Source: CBDCVN01 sp965223045
GTDB lineage: Bacteria > Deinococcota > Deinococci > Deinococcales > Trueperaceae
Assembly (NCBI GenBank): GCA_965223045.1
Contig: CBDCVN010000013.1
Location: 2,294,001 to 2,358,000 of the forward strand
Length of the DNA: 64,000 nucleotides
Reading direction: 5' to 3'
Below the pieces are notes generated by a model. It did not search any database. It saw only the letters and a list, made by a program, of their open reading frames with translations, and was not told the origin of the DNA. Position 1 is the first letter of the stretch; each line of letters opens with the position of its first letter. The translations under genes and the position numbers were made by a program. Of the stretch, positions 17,323 to 26,056 are shown piece after piece.

Positions 17323-18873
17323 ATGAAGAAAAAAACCTTTATCTATCTAAGTTTATTGCTTTTAGGTTGTTTTACCGTAACAGTAAGCTTGTCACAACCT
17401 TTAGAAGCAAGTGATCAAATTACTTGTGTGCCCACACAAGAAGAAACCGTAGTTATTGATGAAGCTAAGTTGTACATAGAATACAACTTTACAGATGATG
17501 ATATAGGCGTTCATGGTGCTTTTGACAGTGGTGGTTACTCCAAGCTTTGCGTCTATGACCCCAATGGTACACAGATATTGACAGTTAAACCTTTGGGGCA
17601 ATTTGAGGACCTCGCTATGGGTGGAATTTTCTTCGAGTCAAGAGAGCCACCTAGTTCAGAGTTTTCCTATGAGGACCTCATGACCAATTTTCCTGAGGGG
17701 CAGTATGAGGTTAGTGGGTTAACCTTTGAAGGAAAGGGGTTAACTGGCTCTGCCACTTTCTCTCATGATGTTCCAGCAGCCCCTACCATTACATTTCCTT
17801 TAGAAGATGATGTAGTTCCCCTGACTAATCTGGTGGTTAGCTGGGAACCAGTTACCCAAACCATAAAAGGTGATCCGGTTACAATTACTGCATATGAAAT
17901 CATCATCACCAAGGAGGCAGAAGATGATCCGAATGGTTTTTCCCGCCCAACTTTTGATGTGCATGTTCCTGCTGATAGAAGTAATTTAACAATTCCTACT
18001 GAGTTTCTTGAGTCAGATACCGAGTATGAGCTTGAAATTTTAGCCTTGGAGGAAAGTGGAAATCAGACTATTACAGTTAGTTTCTTCAAAGTTAGTGAAG
18101 ACAATGGCGTTAACAACGAGAATGAAGATGAAGACAGCAAAAATGGTGATGCTGAAGATGACGAGGGTGAAGATGAGGATGAAGGCAATGAAACTAATGA
18201 TGATGAAGATAATGAAGTCAAACAAGGTAATGAAGAGGCCATATTTGTACTCATGCCTAGTCTTGATCCTAACAACTTTGTCACCGAGGTGACTAATCCT
18301 TACTTCCCTCTTAAACCTGGTGCTCGCTACATTTATGAAGCTCAGACTGAAGATGGTCTTGAAGCAATTGAGGTGTCTGTAACTCACGAAACTAGAGAGG
18401 TCATGGGAGTGATAACTACTGTTGTTCGTGACACAGTGACAGTAGAAGGTAAGCTAGTTGAAGACACCTTTGACTGGTTTGCGCAGGACAAAATGGGGAA
18501 TGTTTGGTACTTTGGTGAAATAGCCAAAAACTATGAGGATGGCGAATTAATAGACACTGATGGTTCATGGGAAGCAGGTGTTGACGGAGCAGTGCCTGGT
18601 ATCGTAATGCTGGCAGACCCTCAAATAGGTAATCTATATAGGCAAGAATTCTATAGGGGTGAGGCTGAAGACATGGCAAAAGTGATAGGCTTAGGTGAAG
18701 CCCAAACAGTACCCTATGGCACCTTTAATGATTTGCTACTAACGTTTGACTGGAATCCTTTAGAGCCTGATGCACAAGAGCACAAGTACTATGCTAAAGG
18801 TATTGGCCCTGTTTTGGAAACATCCCTTGATGGAACAGAACATGTCGAGCTAGTTGAAGTTCTTCAAGAGTAG
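17323..18873 (+). CDS. Secreted FN3-like protein with acidic linker and conserved C-terminal domain
   Basis: 516 aa from ATG 17323, chosen over an earlier ATG because AAAGGAG lies just before it. Signal peptide to about residue 28 (SLSQPLEAS). A fibronectin-III-like domain spans about residues 147-255 (PAAPTITFPLED, LVVSWEPVTQ). An Asp/Glu-rich linker of some 45 residues follows. The C-terminal domain (NPYFPLKPGARYIYEA, VRDTVTVEG, DTFDWFAQDKMGNVWYFGE, GSWEAGVDGAVPGIVM) belongs to a widespread uncharacterised exported family. Extracellular or surface role; function unknown. Confidence 0.82.
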   Translation: MKKKTFIYLSLLLLGCFTVTVSLSQPLEASDQITCVPTQEETVVIDEAKLYIEYNFTDDDIGVHGAFDSGGYSKLCVYDPNGTQILTVKPLGQFEDLAMGGIFFESREPPSSEFSYEDLMTNFPEGQYEVSGLTFEGKGLTGSATFSHDVPAAPTITFPLEDDVVPLTNLVVSWEPVTQTIKGDPVTITAYEIIITKEAEDDPNGFSRPTFDVHVPADRSNLTIPTEFLESDTEYELEILALEESGNQTITVSFFKVSEDNGVNNENEDEDSKNGDAEDDEGEDEDEGNETNDDEDNEVKQGNEEAIFVLMPSLDPNNFVTEVTNPYFPLKPGARYIYEAQTEDGLEAIEVSVTHETREVMGVITTVVRDTVTVEGKLVEDTFDWFAQDKMGNVWYFGEIAKNYEDGELIDTDGSWEAGVDGAVPGIVMLADPQIGNLYRQEFYRGEAEDMAKVIGLGEAQTVPYGTFNDLLLTFDWNPLEPDAQEHKYYAKGIGPVLETSLDGTEHVELVEVLQE

Positions 18874-18901
18874 GGTTTCTTCTTAGTAAAAACTATTCTC
18901 A

Positions 18902-18931
18902 GCCACCACACCTTGTTTATAGTGTGGTGGC
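18902..18931. other. Strong hairpin between genes
   Basis: GCCACCACAC and GTGTGGTGGC form a perfect 10-bp stem with a 10-nt loop. It lies 28 bp after the FN3-like gene and 21 bp before the next start. No T-run follows, so it may protect an mRNA end or act as a weak terminator. Confidence 0.5.
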
Positions 18932-18952
18932 ACCAATAATAGGAGTGCAGTC

Positions 18953-19966
18953 ATGAAAGAACTATTCTTGTCATTGTTACACAGAGCTATAGCAAGGTCA
19001 CTAAAATCACTGCTCCACTTGTTTCTAAACCCTGCCTCGGAATGCATGCCTAAACGCTCTGCGTTACTTCTCTTAAAAAACCATCTAACTTGGTGCAGAG
19101 TTTCCAAGGTAGGAGTAGTAAGTGGTGTAATGCTAATAGCAACTTTTTTCATAAATATTTCAATTGTGAGTGCTCAAACAGTAGTAGCTGCCTTAGATAG
19201 TATAGTTTGCAACTCCACAAATGATATCGAGGCTGAAAATTGTCAGATGGCAACCATTACAAGTTTAATCAAGCTTTACAATGTTGATGCTGTACTGACC
19301 TTAGGAAATTATAAAAGGCCCCATGGAGCTCTTTCAGACTCTTATAATAAGGCTTTGGAGGATTTTAAAGGCATTATTTACCCAACACCAAGTTATGTTA
19401 CTAAAAGTACTGAAGATTACTATGCTTATTCTGGTGAAGTGAAAAGTGGTCTTCAAAAGGGTTACTACAGTTTTGACTTGGGTTCTTGGCACTTTATAGC
19501 ACTTAATCCTAGCTGTGATGATGTGAAAGGTTGTGGCACTAATTCTTCACAAGTTCGGTGGCTCGAGCAAGACCTTAAAAACAATCAAGATAGATGTACT
19601 CTTGCTTACTGGCAAAACTTATCTAGCTCCAATGGGCACAGCATTGCTACACAGCAAAGTATTTGGAAAGTTCTTCAGGACAAAAAGATAGACATTATAT
19701 TAAATGGAAACGGGCATGACCACACCTATAAACACCTTTCTTTTCAAAGAAAAGCAAATTATCTTAGCTCTGAGCAAGGTTTTCAGGTTTTTATATTTGG
19801 TGCAAGTGGTAAGCTCTTTGACCAGTTAGCGCAAGGTAATTTGCTAGCTGATGCCAATACTTCTGGAGTTCTATTTTTGACCTTGTATGAAACTAGTTAT
19901 GTTTGGTGGTTTGAGCCTGTATCGGGAGTACAATTTAGAGATATAGGGGCAACCATGTGTCATTAA
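18953..19966 (+). CDS. Metallophosphoesterase-like protein with lost metal ligands
   Basis: A 337-aa protein with a membrane/signal segment at about residues 55-75 (GVVSGVMLIATFFINISIVSAQ). The body follows the purple-acid-phosphatase pattern (GYYSFDLGSWHFIALNPSC, QVRWLEQDLKNNQDRCTLAYW, LNGNGHDHTYKH). Key sites are changed: the expected GD is GN (LTLGNYKRP), the GNHE motif is replaced by PSYVTKSTE, and the YWHxP histidine is Gln (YWQN); only GHDH remains. It probably no longer hydrolyses phosphate and may bind a ligand. GTGCAGTC lies before ATG with AGGAG upstream. Confidence 0.75.
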   Translation: MKELFLSLLHRAIARSLKSLLHLFLNPASECMPKRSALLLLKNHLTWCRVSKVGVVSGVMLIATFFINISIVSAQTVVAALDSIVCNSTNDIEAENCQMATITSLIKLYNVDAVLTLGNYKRPHGALSDSYNKALEDFKGIIYPTPSYVTKSTEDYYAYSGEVKSGLQKGYYSFDLGSWHFIALNPSCDDVKGCGTNSSQVRWLEQDLKNNQDRCTLAYWQNLSSSNGHSIATQQSIWKVLQDKKIDIILNGNGHDHTYKHLSFQRKANYLSSEQGFQVFIFGASGKLFDQLAQGNLLADANTSGVLFLTLYETSYVWWFEPVSGVQFRDIGATMCH

Positions 19967-19996
19967 GCTTGCTATTTGATGAAGTGAGTACCTAAC

Positions 19997-20653
19997 GTGC
20001 GTATACTTGTTGTTGAAGACGATGTTGATATGGGGGAACTTGTTTGTGAAGACCTAGGTGAGCAAGGTTATGCTGTAGATTGGGCAAAAGATGGCGATGA
20101 AGCACTTTCTTTGTTGAAAAGCTTTCCCTATGACCTTTTAGTCTTAGATATAATGATACCGGGTCCCGATGGATTTGAAGTTACTGAAATTTTAAGGGCA
20201 AAAGAAAACAATCTGCCTATTCTTATGCTCACTGCTCAAGATGCTGTTGACAGTCGTGTAAAAGGACTAGAAAAGGGGGCTGATGATTATTTAGCAAAGC
20301 CTTTTTATTTTAAAGAGCTACGTGCACGGGTACTTGCTCTTTTGAGGCGTGCTCAGGGCAAAGCTAGCAACCGTACTGTGGTAGGAAGGTGTGAACTTAA
20401 CCTTTCACAAAAACGAGCTTGGTTTAAGGGGCTCGAGGTAAAATTATCAAGTACCGAATACAAGCTTTTAAGATTCTTAATGTCCTACCCTGACAATTAC
20501 TTTACCCGTGAAGAACTTTTAGAGCATGTTTGGTCTGGTGAAGCTTGTATTGATCCACGCACTGTTGACAGCTATATACATTATCTACGTCGTAAACTTG
20601 CAGGCAACACCATTGAAACACGTCGGGGGGCTGGCTATAGATTTCGGGGCTAG
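19997..20653 (+). CDS. OmpR/PhoB-family response regulator
   Basis: A 218-aa regulator: receiver domain with acidic pocket VVEDDVD, phospho-acceptor Asp51 (LLVLDIMIPGPDG) and Lys in LAKPF, then a winged-helix DNA-binding domain (LSSTEYKLLRFLM, VDSYIHYLRRKL, TRRGAGYRF). Start is GTG at 19997. The paired histidine kinase follows after 18 nt. The signal and the regulon are not evident; the upstream phosphoesterase-like gene could be one target, but this is a guess. Confidence 0.93.
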   Translation: MRILVVEDDVDMGELVCEDLGEQGYAVDWAKDGDEALSLLKSFPYDLLVLDIMIPGPDGFEVTEILRAKENNLPILMLTAQDAVDSRVKGLEKGADDYLAKPFYFKELRARVLALLRRAQGKASNRTVVGRCELNLSQKRAWFKGLEVKLSSTEYKLLRFLMSYPDNYFTREELLEHVWSGEACIDPRTVDSYIHYLRRKLAGNTIETRRGAGYRFRG

Positions 20654-20671
20654 CAACATATTGAGAAGCTT

Positions 20672-22045
20672 GTGAAAAAGTTAGTCGATTCCTTTCTAAA
20701 TGTAACGCTGCGGCTGCGTCTTACTATTTTTTACACTTTAGTAGTAACACTAGTACTAGCAGTCAGTGGAATAGGGCTTTATTTTTTACTTTCACATAAT
20801 CTCTATACTGCATTTGATTCGAGATTACAAGAAGCTGCAGACATATTGGTTTCCCTTTTAGAGTATGAGACAGGTCAACCCATGCTGCATGATTATGATG
20901 AAGACGACGAAGAAGACTATGGCAGCCAAGTCATTCCTACATTGCGAGCAGACTTAGTAGCAATTACTTTTACTCAAGATGGCAAGCTTATAGACAGTTT
21001 AGGGCACGTTCCAGAAGGTCTTGAAGCCATGTCCATTGGTTTTAGCACTCAAAAAGGTTGGCGAGTCTATGCTGTAAATGTTCTAGGGGGCATTTTACTC
21101 ACTCTACGCCAAGAGGTTACAGTCAAAGAAACCTTGGGGCGATTTGTAATCAGCTACTTCACATTAGTACCGTTTGCTTCCTTATTTGCTTTTGTACTAG
21201 GTTATGCTCTGGCAGGCTTAGCACTGACTCCTGTAGATAGGCTTACTAAAGCAACTTATGATCTAGCAAGTCGTCGTGCTTGGCGTGAACGATTGCCTGA
21301 ACCTAAAAGGCGCGATGAGCTATGGCGCTTGGCACGAGGAACCAATGAACTCCTTGTTGCTTTAGAACAAGTGATAGAAAGTGAGCGTCGCTTTACTGCC
21401 GATGCTGCGCATGAATTGCGTACACCTTTGGCAATCTTAAGGGGTAGAGTAGAAAAGGCTTCTGAGAAAACTTCTGATGAGGATATTAACCATGCTCTTA
21501 ATAAAGCACTTAAAGCCAGTGATGATTTACTAGACCTTATAAAAAAATTGTTAGTACTAGCTCGTACTGAGGCAGGGCAAGGACTTAACTTTGAGGAAAT
21601 AGCTTTAGATAATGTTGCTTTGAACAGTGCCGAGTCACTTAGATACCTCTTTGAAGATAAAGGACTCAACCTTACTCTTGATTTACCTACTAAATCTGTA
21701 TGGGTGCAGGGTGATTTTGCTGCGTTAGGCTTGGTAGTTTGTAATTTACTCGAGAACGCCCTAAAATTCACCCCACAGGGTGTTGTAGCATTAAGAGTAA
21801 AGGAAGGTGATGGACAAGCCTTTCTTATAGTTGAAGACAGTGGCCCAGGTATCCCTGAAGAATCTCTAGCTAATGTCTTTGAGCGTTTTTATCAAGTAGA
21901 TGTTAGGCATAGGCGTATGGGTAGTGGGTTAGGACTTACTTTAGTAAAAAGTATAGTAGCTTGGCATGGAGGAGAAATTAAAGTTGAAAACCGACTAGCG
22001 GGTGGAAGTAGATTTGTGCTAAAAATACCTCAGCAAACAAAATAA
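20672..22045 (+). CDS. Membrane sensor histidine kinase
   Basis: A 457-aa kinase from GTG 20672. Two membrane segments (about residues 16-40 and 165-190) flank a periplasmic sensor with an acidic patch (HDYDEDDEEDYG). HAMP follows, then HisKA with His247 in DAAHELRTPLA, then HATPase_c with N box NLLENALKF, G1 box EDSGPGIP and G2 box GSGLGLTLV. It acts with the response regulator just upstream. The acidic sensor patch could bind a cation, but this is inference. Confidence 0.93.
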   Translation: MKKLVDSFLNVTLRLRLTIFYTLVVTLVLAVSGIGLYFLLSHNLYTAFDSRLQEAADILVSLLEYETGQPMLHDYDEDDEEDYGSQVIPTLRADLVAITFTQDGKLIDSLGHVPEGLEAMSIGFSTQKGWRVYAVNVLGGILLTLRQEVTVKETLGRFVISYFTLVPFASLFAFVLGYALAGLALTPVDRLTKATYDLASRRAWRERLPEPKRRDELWRLARGTNELLVALEQVIESERRFTADAAHELRTPLAILRGRVEKASEKTSDEDINHALNKALKASDDLLDLIKKLLVLARTEAGQGLNFEEIALDNVALNSAESLRYLFEDKGLNLTLDLPTKSVWVQGDFAALGLVVCNLLENALKFTPQGVVALRVKEGDGQAFLIVEDSGPGIPEESLANVFERFYQVDVRHRRMGSGLGLTLVKSIVAWHGGEIKVENRLAGGSRFVLKIPQQTK

Positions 22046-22047
22046 GG

Positions 22048-22080
22048 TATTGCTCAATACTAAGCTCTGGATAACACCAA
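22048..22080. repeat. 33-bp dispersed repeat, copy 2
   Basis: Matches 11321-11353 with two mismatches, 3 bp after the kinase stop codon. Read on the minus strand it encodes WCYPELSIEQY within an open frame (about LHLLELTFWCYPEL) that has no good start, so it looks like a fragment of the gene kept at 11251-11415. The remaining 128 bp to the next gene show nothing else. Confidence 0.6.
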
Positions 22081-22208
22081 AATGTCAATTCCAGCAAGTG
22101 TAATTGAGAAGATTGAATCTGTTTTACTGTGAAGTTGGTCGTTTTTAGTGAGCACCCATTTCTATCATCCAGACATCAAAACAGGTGATGTGGTGTTCTA
22201 CTTCATGA

Positions 22209-24260
22209 TTAGGCTCTAGATAGGGTACCAAGTTGTTTTCTAAGCTCTTCTGTATTTGTTACAGGTAATTGACAAGTATTATTCTCACAAACATAAGCAG
22301 TAGCTTTACCTTCTAACTTATCTCTTTGCTGCAAAAAGGGTATTTGCTTTACTAAATCATCCTCGGCACCAGTCGATAATGCCTTTACAATATAGGGTAA
22401 GAAATGCTTATTCAGCTCTGTAAAAAGTTCCTTGCTCTCCCCTACTAAAGCAATCTCCTGTGAGGGCTTGAAAAGCTGGTCTAGAGCACAAAGTAAAGTA
22501 CCAAAGCCATGTGGCTGTTCTTTCATGGCTTCAGACATAGCCTTAATGCTTCCTACTGCTAAATTCTCCCAACCAGAATTACCTGTGTAACGTGATAGAA
22601 CAAGTAATAGTTCGGCTGCTGCACCATTATCACTAGGTTGTGATGAGTCGAAATAACCTTTAGGACGAACTAAAAGTTTTTCACCATCATCTGGTGTAGA
22701 GAAAAAACCATTTCTTTTAATGTCAACAAAGTGTTTAGTAATGATTTCCGTTATTTCAATAGCTAGCAAAAGCCACTTGCTATCAAATGTTGCTTGATAA
22801 AGAGAAACTAGTGCTAGACCATAGTAGGCGTAGTCCTCGAGCATCCCCTCAACCTTAACCACGCCATCTTTATAACTGTGCTTAAGCCTACCATCTACAA
22901 ACATCTTCTTGTGAATAAACTCAGCGTTTTCTATAGCTATATTAATGTAATCTTGCCTAGATAATATACGACCTGCTTCAGCAAAACCTGTTAACATAAG
23001 ACTATTCCAAGAACACAAAATCTTGTCATCTAAACCTGGCCTTGTGCGTTTTGCTCGAGCTGTAAAAAGAGCTTCTTTAACTTCTCCTACTTTCTGATGT
23101 AGCTCTTCTAAAGACAAGCCAAAGCGCTCAACTACTCTTTCATCAGTGTGCTTAAGGTTTAAAATATTGTGTCCCTCAAAATTGCCCATACTGCTTATAT
23201 CGAAGTAAGCCTTAGCTAATTTGGCATCTGCTCCCAAAAGCTCTTCAATTTCTTGCTCATCCCAAACATAAAACTTGCCTTCTATACCTTCACTATCAGC
23301 ATCTAAGGCACTATAAAAACCACCTTCTTCACTTAACATTTCTCGTTTTACCCACTCAAGAGTTTCTTCAACAATCTGCTTGTACAAAGGCTTCTTAGTC
23401 ATTAAGTAAGCTTCGGCATAAAGCTTTACTAATTGGGCGTTGTCAAAAAGCATTTTCTCAAAATGAGGTACCAACCAAGCTTCATCTACACTATAACGAG
23501 AAAAACCACCACCAAGCTGATCATAAATACCACCTCGAGCCATTTTATTAAGAGTAAAAAGGGCCATCTGCACAAGATTTTTATCTCCTTGACGCAGAAG
23601 TAACTTAAGAATGCTATGGGGTGGAAACTTAGGCTCACGCCCAAAGCCGCCATGTTTAGTATCAAAAGTCTTAGCTAAATTTTCTAGAGCCTGTTTTACC
23701 ATCTGAGGACTTAGTTCAGCAGCAGTAGTACCAATACCTTCTAAGTTGCTTAGATGATCTGTAACTTTTTCTGCTGACTTATAGACTTCTTGACGTTTCT
23801 CTTGCCAAGTTTGTTCTAAACTTAAAAGAACACGTTTAAAGCTAGGCCGACCATAACCATCATTAGGGGGAAAATAAGTACCACTGAAAAAAGGCTTGCC
23901 TTCAGGGGTCATTACTACAGTCATAGGCCATCCCCCAGAACCAGTCATTGCCTGCACAGCATTCATGTAAATGGCATCTATGTCTGGACGTTCTTCACGA
24001 TCAACTTTAATGTTTATAAAGCCACGATTCATCATTTCTGCTACCTCTGCATCTTCAAAAGATTCGTGGGCCATAACATGACACCAATGGCAAGAAGAAT
24101 AACCTACAGATAAAAGAATGGGCTTATCTTCTTTCTTAGCTACATCAAAAGCTTCTTGACTCCAAGGATACCAATCTACAGGATTGTAAGCATGTTGCAA
24201 AAGATAAGGGCTAGTTTCAGAAATAAGACGATTAGGTTGGGTTTGCCTATTATTTTCCAT
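22209..24260 (-). CDS. DUF255 thioredoxin-domain protein, YyaL/SPATA20 type
   Basis: A 683-aa protein. The N-terminal thioredoxin-fold domain begins NRLISETSPYLLQHAYNPVDWYPW and has the CHWC motif (YSSCHWCHVMAHESFED) near residue 57. The rest is an alpha/alpha barrel with GGIYDQLGGGFSRYSVDEAWLVPHFEKML and YSALDADSEGIEGKFYVW. Length matches the family (about 680). It is a conserved cytoplasmic protein whose substrate is not established; cellobiose-2-epimerase-like barrels are related. A 22-bp perfect palindrome lies 8 bp upstream of the ATG. Confidence 0.93.
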   Translation of the reverse strand: MENNRQTQPNRLISETSPYLLQHAYNPVDWYPWSQEAFDVAKKEDKPILLSVGYSSCHWCHVMAHESFEDAEVAEMMNRGFINIKVDREERPDIDAIYMNAVQAMTGSGGWPMTVVMTPEGKPFFSGTYFPPNDGYGRPSFKRVLLSLEQTWQEKRQEVYKSAEKVTDHLSNLEGIGTTAAELSPQMVKQALENLAKTFDTKHGGFGREPKFPPHSILKLLLRQGDKNLVQMALFTLNKMARGGIYDQLGGGFSRYSVDEAWLVPHFEKMLFDNAQLVKLYAEAYLMTKKPLYKQIVEETLEWVKREMLSEEGGFYSALDADSEGIEGKFYVWDEQEIEELLGADAKLAKAYFDISSMGNFEGHNILNLKHTDERVVERFGLSLEELHQKVGEVKEALFTARAKRTRPGLDDKILCSWNSLMLTGFAEAGRILSRQDYINIAIENAEFIHKKMFVDGRLKHSYKDGVVKVEGMLEDYAYYGLALVSLYQATFDSKWLLLAIEITEIITKHFVDIKRNGFFSTPDDGEKLLVRPKGYFDSSQPSDNGAAAELLLVLSRYTGNSGWENLAVGSIKAMSEAMKEQPHGFGTLLCALDQLFKPSQEIALVGESKELFTELNKHFLPYIVKALSTGAEDDLVKQIPFLQQRDKLEGKATAYVCENNTCQLPVTNTEELRKQLGTLSRA

Positions 24261-24268
24261 AAAGGTTA

Positions 24269-24290
24269 ACTTACCTTAATTAAGGTAAGT
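24269..24290. promoter_or_regulatory. 22-bp perfect palindrome upstream of the DUF255 gene
   Basis: Arms ACTTACCTTAA and TTAAGGTAAGT meet without a gap, 8 bp before the start codon at 24260. Same TACCTTAA/TTAAGGTA core as the sites at 16904, 25796 and 38487. It covers the ribosome-binding region, so a repressor or a leader hairpin could act here. Confidence 0.5.
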
Positions 24291-24420
24291 AAGACAAAAA
24301 GAATTAATCCACATGCGTAGCACTATTGTTTTGCTGAAGAGAAACAAATTCATTACATATGAATAAGCAATCCTGCAAATGAAAATGATGATCATGCATC
24401 ACATAAAATTGTTGTCTAAC

Positions 24421-24642
24421 TTAAATTAAAGGCAAACGTTTCTCATACAGCTGATTTTCTGGGCTTACTTCAATTTCCCAAATAGCTAACTCAGGGCAAA
24501 GTTCATAGGCACACTCATCAAGCCTAAGTATAAATTCATTGTCCCAAAGATAGCTGTGCCTTACAAGGTGCTCCAGAAAACTTTCAGGTACATCTCCACC
24601 TAATGCATAGGTAATAGCATCTTTAAGATCAACTTGCAACAT
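24421..24642 (-). CDS. Hypothetical small protein downstream of recA
   Basis: A 73-aa acidic protein (MLQVDLKDAITYALGG, LVRHSYLWDNEF, LAIWEIEVSPENQ). It starts 5 nt after the recA stop, so it is co-transcribed with recA, in the position where many bacteria have recX. It does not look like RecX (too short, few basic residues). No known motif. After its stop the same frame stays open for about 36 codons with no further recognisable content. Confidence 0.68.
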   Translation of the reverse strand: MLQVDLKDAITYALGGDVPESFLEHLVRHSYLWDNEFILRLDECAYELCPELAIWEIEVSPENQLYEKRLPLI

Positions 24643-24647
24643 TATTA

Positions 24648-25721
24648 TTACTTGTCTTTAGCAGGCTTAGAGGCTTGTTTTTCCTCTTCTTCATCTTCCT
24701 CTTTGTCTAATTTTGACTCATAAGCTTTGCCAGTAACTTCACTCATAACTTTATCTTGGATAGTTTTAAGCACTTTAGGATTACCTTCTAGATAGGCACA
24801 GGCTTTTTCTTTACCCTGACCCATAGTTTTATTGTCATACTTATAAAAGGAGCCTGATTTCTTTATTATATCTAAATCACTAGCAATGCTTACCAAATCA
24901 CCCAATTTGTCAATACCTTTGCCAAACATTATATCTACTTCAGCTTCTTTAAAAGGTGGAGCAACTTTATTTTTAGTTATTTTGACACGGGTACGATTAC
25001 CTACTTTATCGGCTCCTGATTTAACATCTGCTTTACGGCGCACTTCTACACGTACAGAAGAGTAAAATTTTAAAGCCCTGCCACCAGGAGTGGTTTCGGG
25101 GTTACCGTACATTACTCCTATCTTTTCACGAATTTGATTGATAAAAATTGCTGTAGTACGACTTTTTGATAAAATACCAGTCAGCTTACGTAACGCTTGA
25201 CTCATTAACCTAGCCTGAATGCCAACATGACTATCTCCCATTTCCCCTTCTATTTCTGCTCGAGGTACCAGTGCTGCTACAGAATCAATAACAATAACAT
25301 CAACAGCACTGCTCCTTATCAAAAGCTCAGCAATATCCAGGGCTTGCTCACCAGTATCAGGTTGTGAAACTAATAGCTCCTCTATATTAACTCCAATAGC
25401 TTTAGCATATTGAGGATCTAGTGCATGCTCAGCATCAATAAAAGCTGCTACCCCGCCTTCTTTTTGTGCTTCGGCTACAATGTGTAAAGCCAAAGTAGTC
25501 TTACCACCTGATTCAGGACCATAAACTTCTATAATACGCCCCCTAGGCACACCACCTACACCAAGAGCTAGGTCAATAGATAGAGCGCCAGTAGAAATAG
25601 CCTCAAGCTCGAGGGCCTTGGCTTCTTCTCCAAGACGCATAATAGCACCCTTACCAAATTGCTTTTCAATGTGACGGATAGTATTGTCAATAGCTTTTAA
25701 TTTCTCTTTATCAGTTACCAT
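24648..25721 (-). CDS. recA: Recombinase RecA
   Basis: A 357-aa RecA: strand exchange in homologous recombination and co-protease for SOS repressors. Walker A GPESGGKTT near residue 68, Walker B VDVIVIDSVAALVP, L2-adjacent INQIREKIGVMYGNPETTPGGRALKFYSS and an acidic C-terminal tail (KEEDEEEEKQ) are all present. Start ATG 25721. A TACCTT palindrome variant lies 75 bp upstream; no LexA-type box that I can recognise is seen. Confidence 0.98.
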   Translation of the reverse strand: MVTDKEKLKAIDNTIRHIEKQFGKGAIMRLGEEAKALELEAISTGALSIDLALGVGGVPRGRIIEVYGPESGGKTTLALHIVAEAQKEGGVAAFIDAEHALDPQYAKAIGVNIEELLVSQPDTGEQALDIAELLIRSSAVDVIVIDSVAALVPRAEIEGEMGDSHVGIQARLMSQALRKLTGILSKSRTTAIFINQIREKIGVMYGNPETTPGGRALKFYSSVRVEVRRKADVKSGADKVGNRTRVKITKNKVAPPFKEAEVDIMFGKGIDKLGDLVSIASDLDIIKKSGSFYKYDNKTMGQGKEKACAYLEGNPKVLKTIQDKVMSEVTGKAYESKLDKEEDEEEEKQASKPAKDK

Positions 25722-25795
25722 AATAGGTTCCTATCCCTTCTGCAAAGTTTTAGTTTATGAAAGTAGCAAAATAAAAGAAATTTGCTTTAAACAAT

Positions 25796-25815
25796 ATACC
25801 TTAAAATTTAAGTAT
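25796..25815. promoter_or_regulatory. Variant palindrome upstream of recA
   Basis: ATACCTTAAAATTTAAGTAT is the 38487-38507 palindrome with one G lost from the right arm. It is 75 bp before recA on the minus strand. The rest of the 335-bp gap holds only the hppA terminator at 25967-26000. Confidence 0.35.
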
Positions 25816-25966
25816 TTGCAAGATAACTTGCAAACTTGGAGAAGCAGCGATAATTCTAGCTCCACCAATCAACTTCATGCTCCAAAAAGCTAGGGGAGCA
25901 ACTTGTTTGGCCTTGTTCAGATCAAATTCTAATAGACTCTGTGGCTATTGAAAAAGCAAAACAAAA

Positions 25967-26000
25967 TGAGGTGCTATATATAAGCTCAAGAAACACCTCA
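25967..26000 (-). terminator. Rho-independent terminator of hppA
   Basis: On the minus strand TGAGGTG and CACCTCA form a 7-bp stem with a 20-nt loop, followed by TTTTGTTTTG. It lies 57 bp after the pyrophosphatase stop codon. Confidence 0.6.
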
Positions 26001-26056
26001 ACCTAAGACTAGACAACATCAAAAGGAAAAGCAAATCCCTAGATTGTAAGGGATTA

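Noticed and set aside
18040..18387. Minus-strand and alternate-frame ORFs in the acidic linker region
   Set aside because: They arise from the GAT/GAA-rich repeats of the linker and give Ser- or Met/Lys-rich low-complexity products.
18902..18931. Hairpin considered as a rho-independent terminator
   Set aside because: No T-run on either side; listed only as a hairpin.
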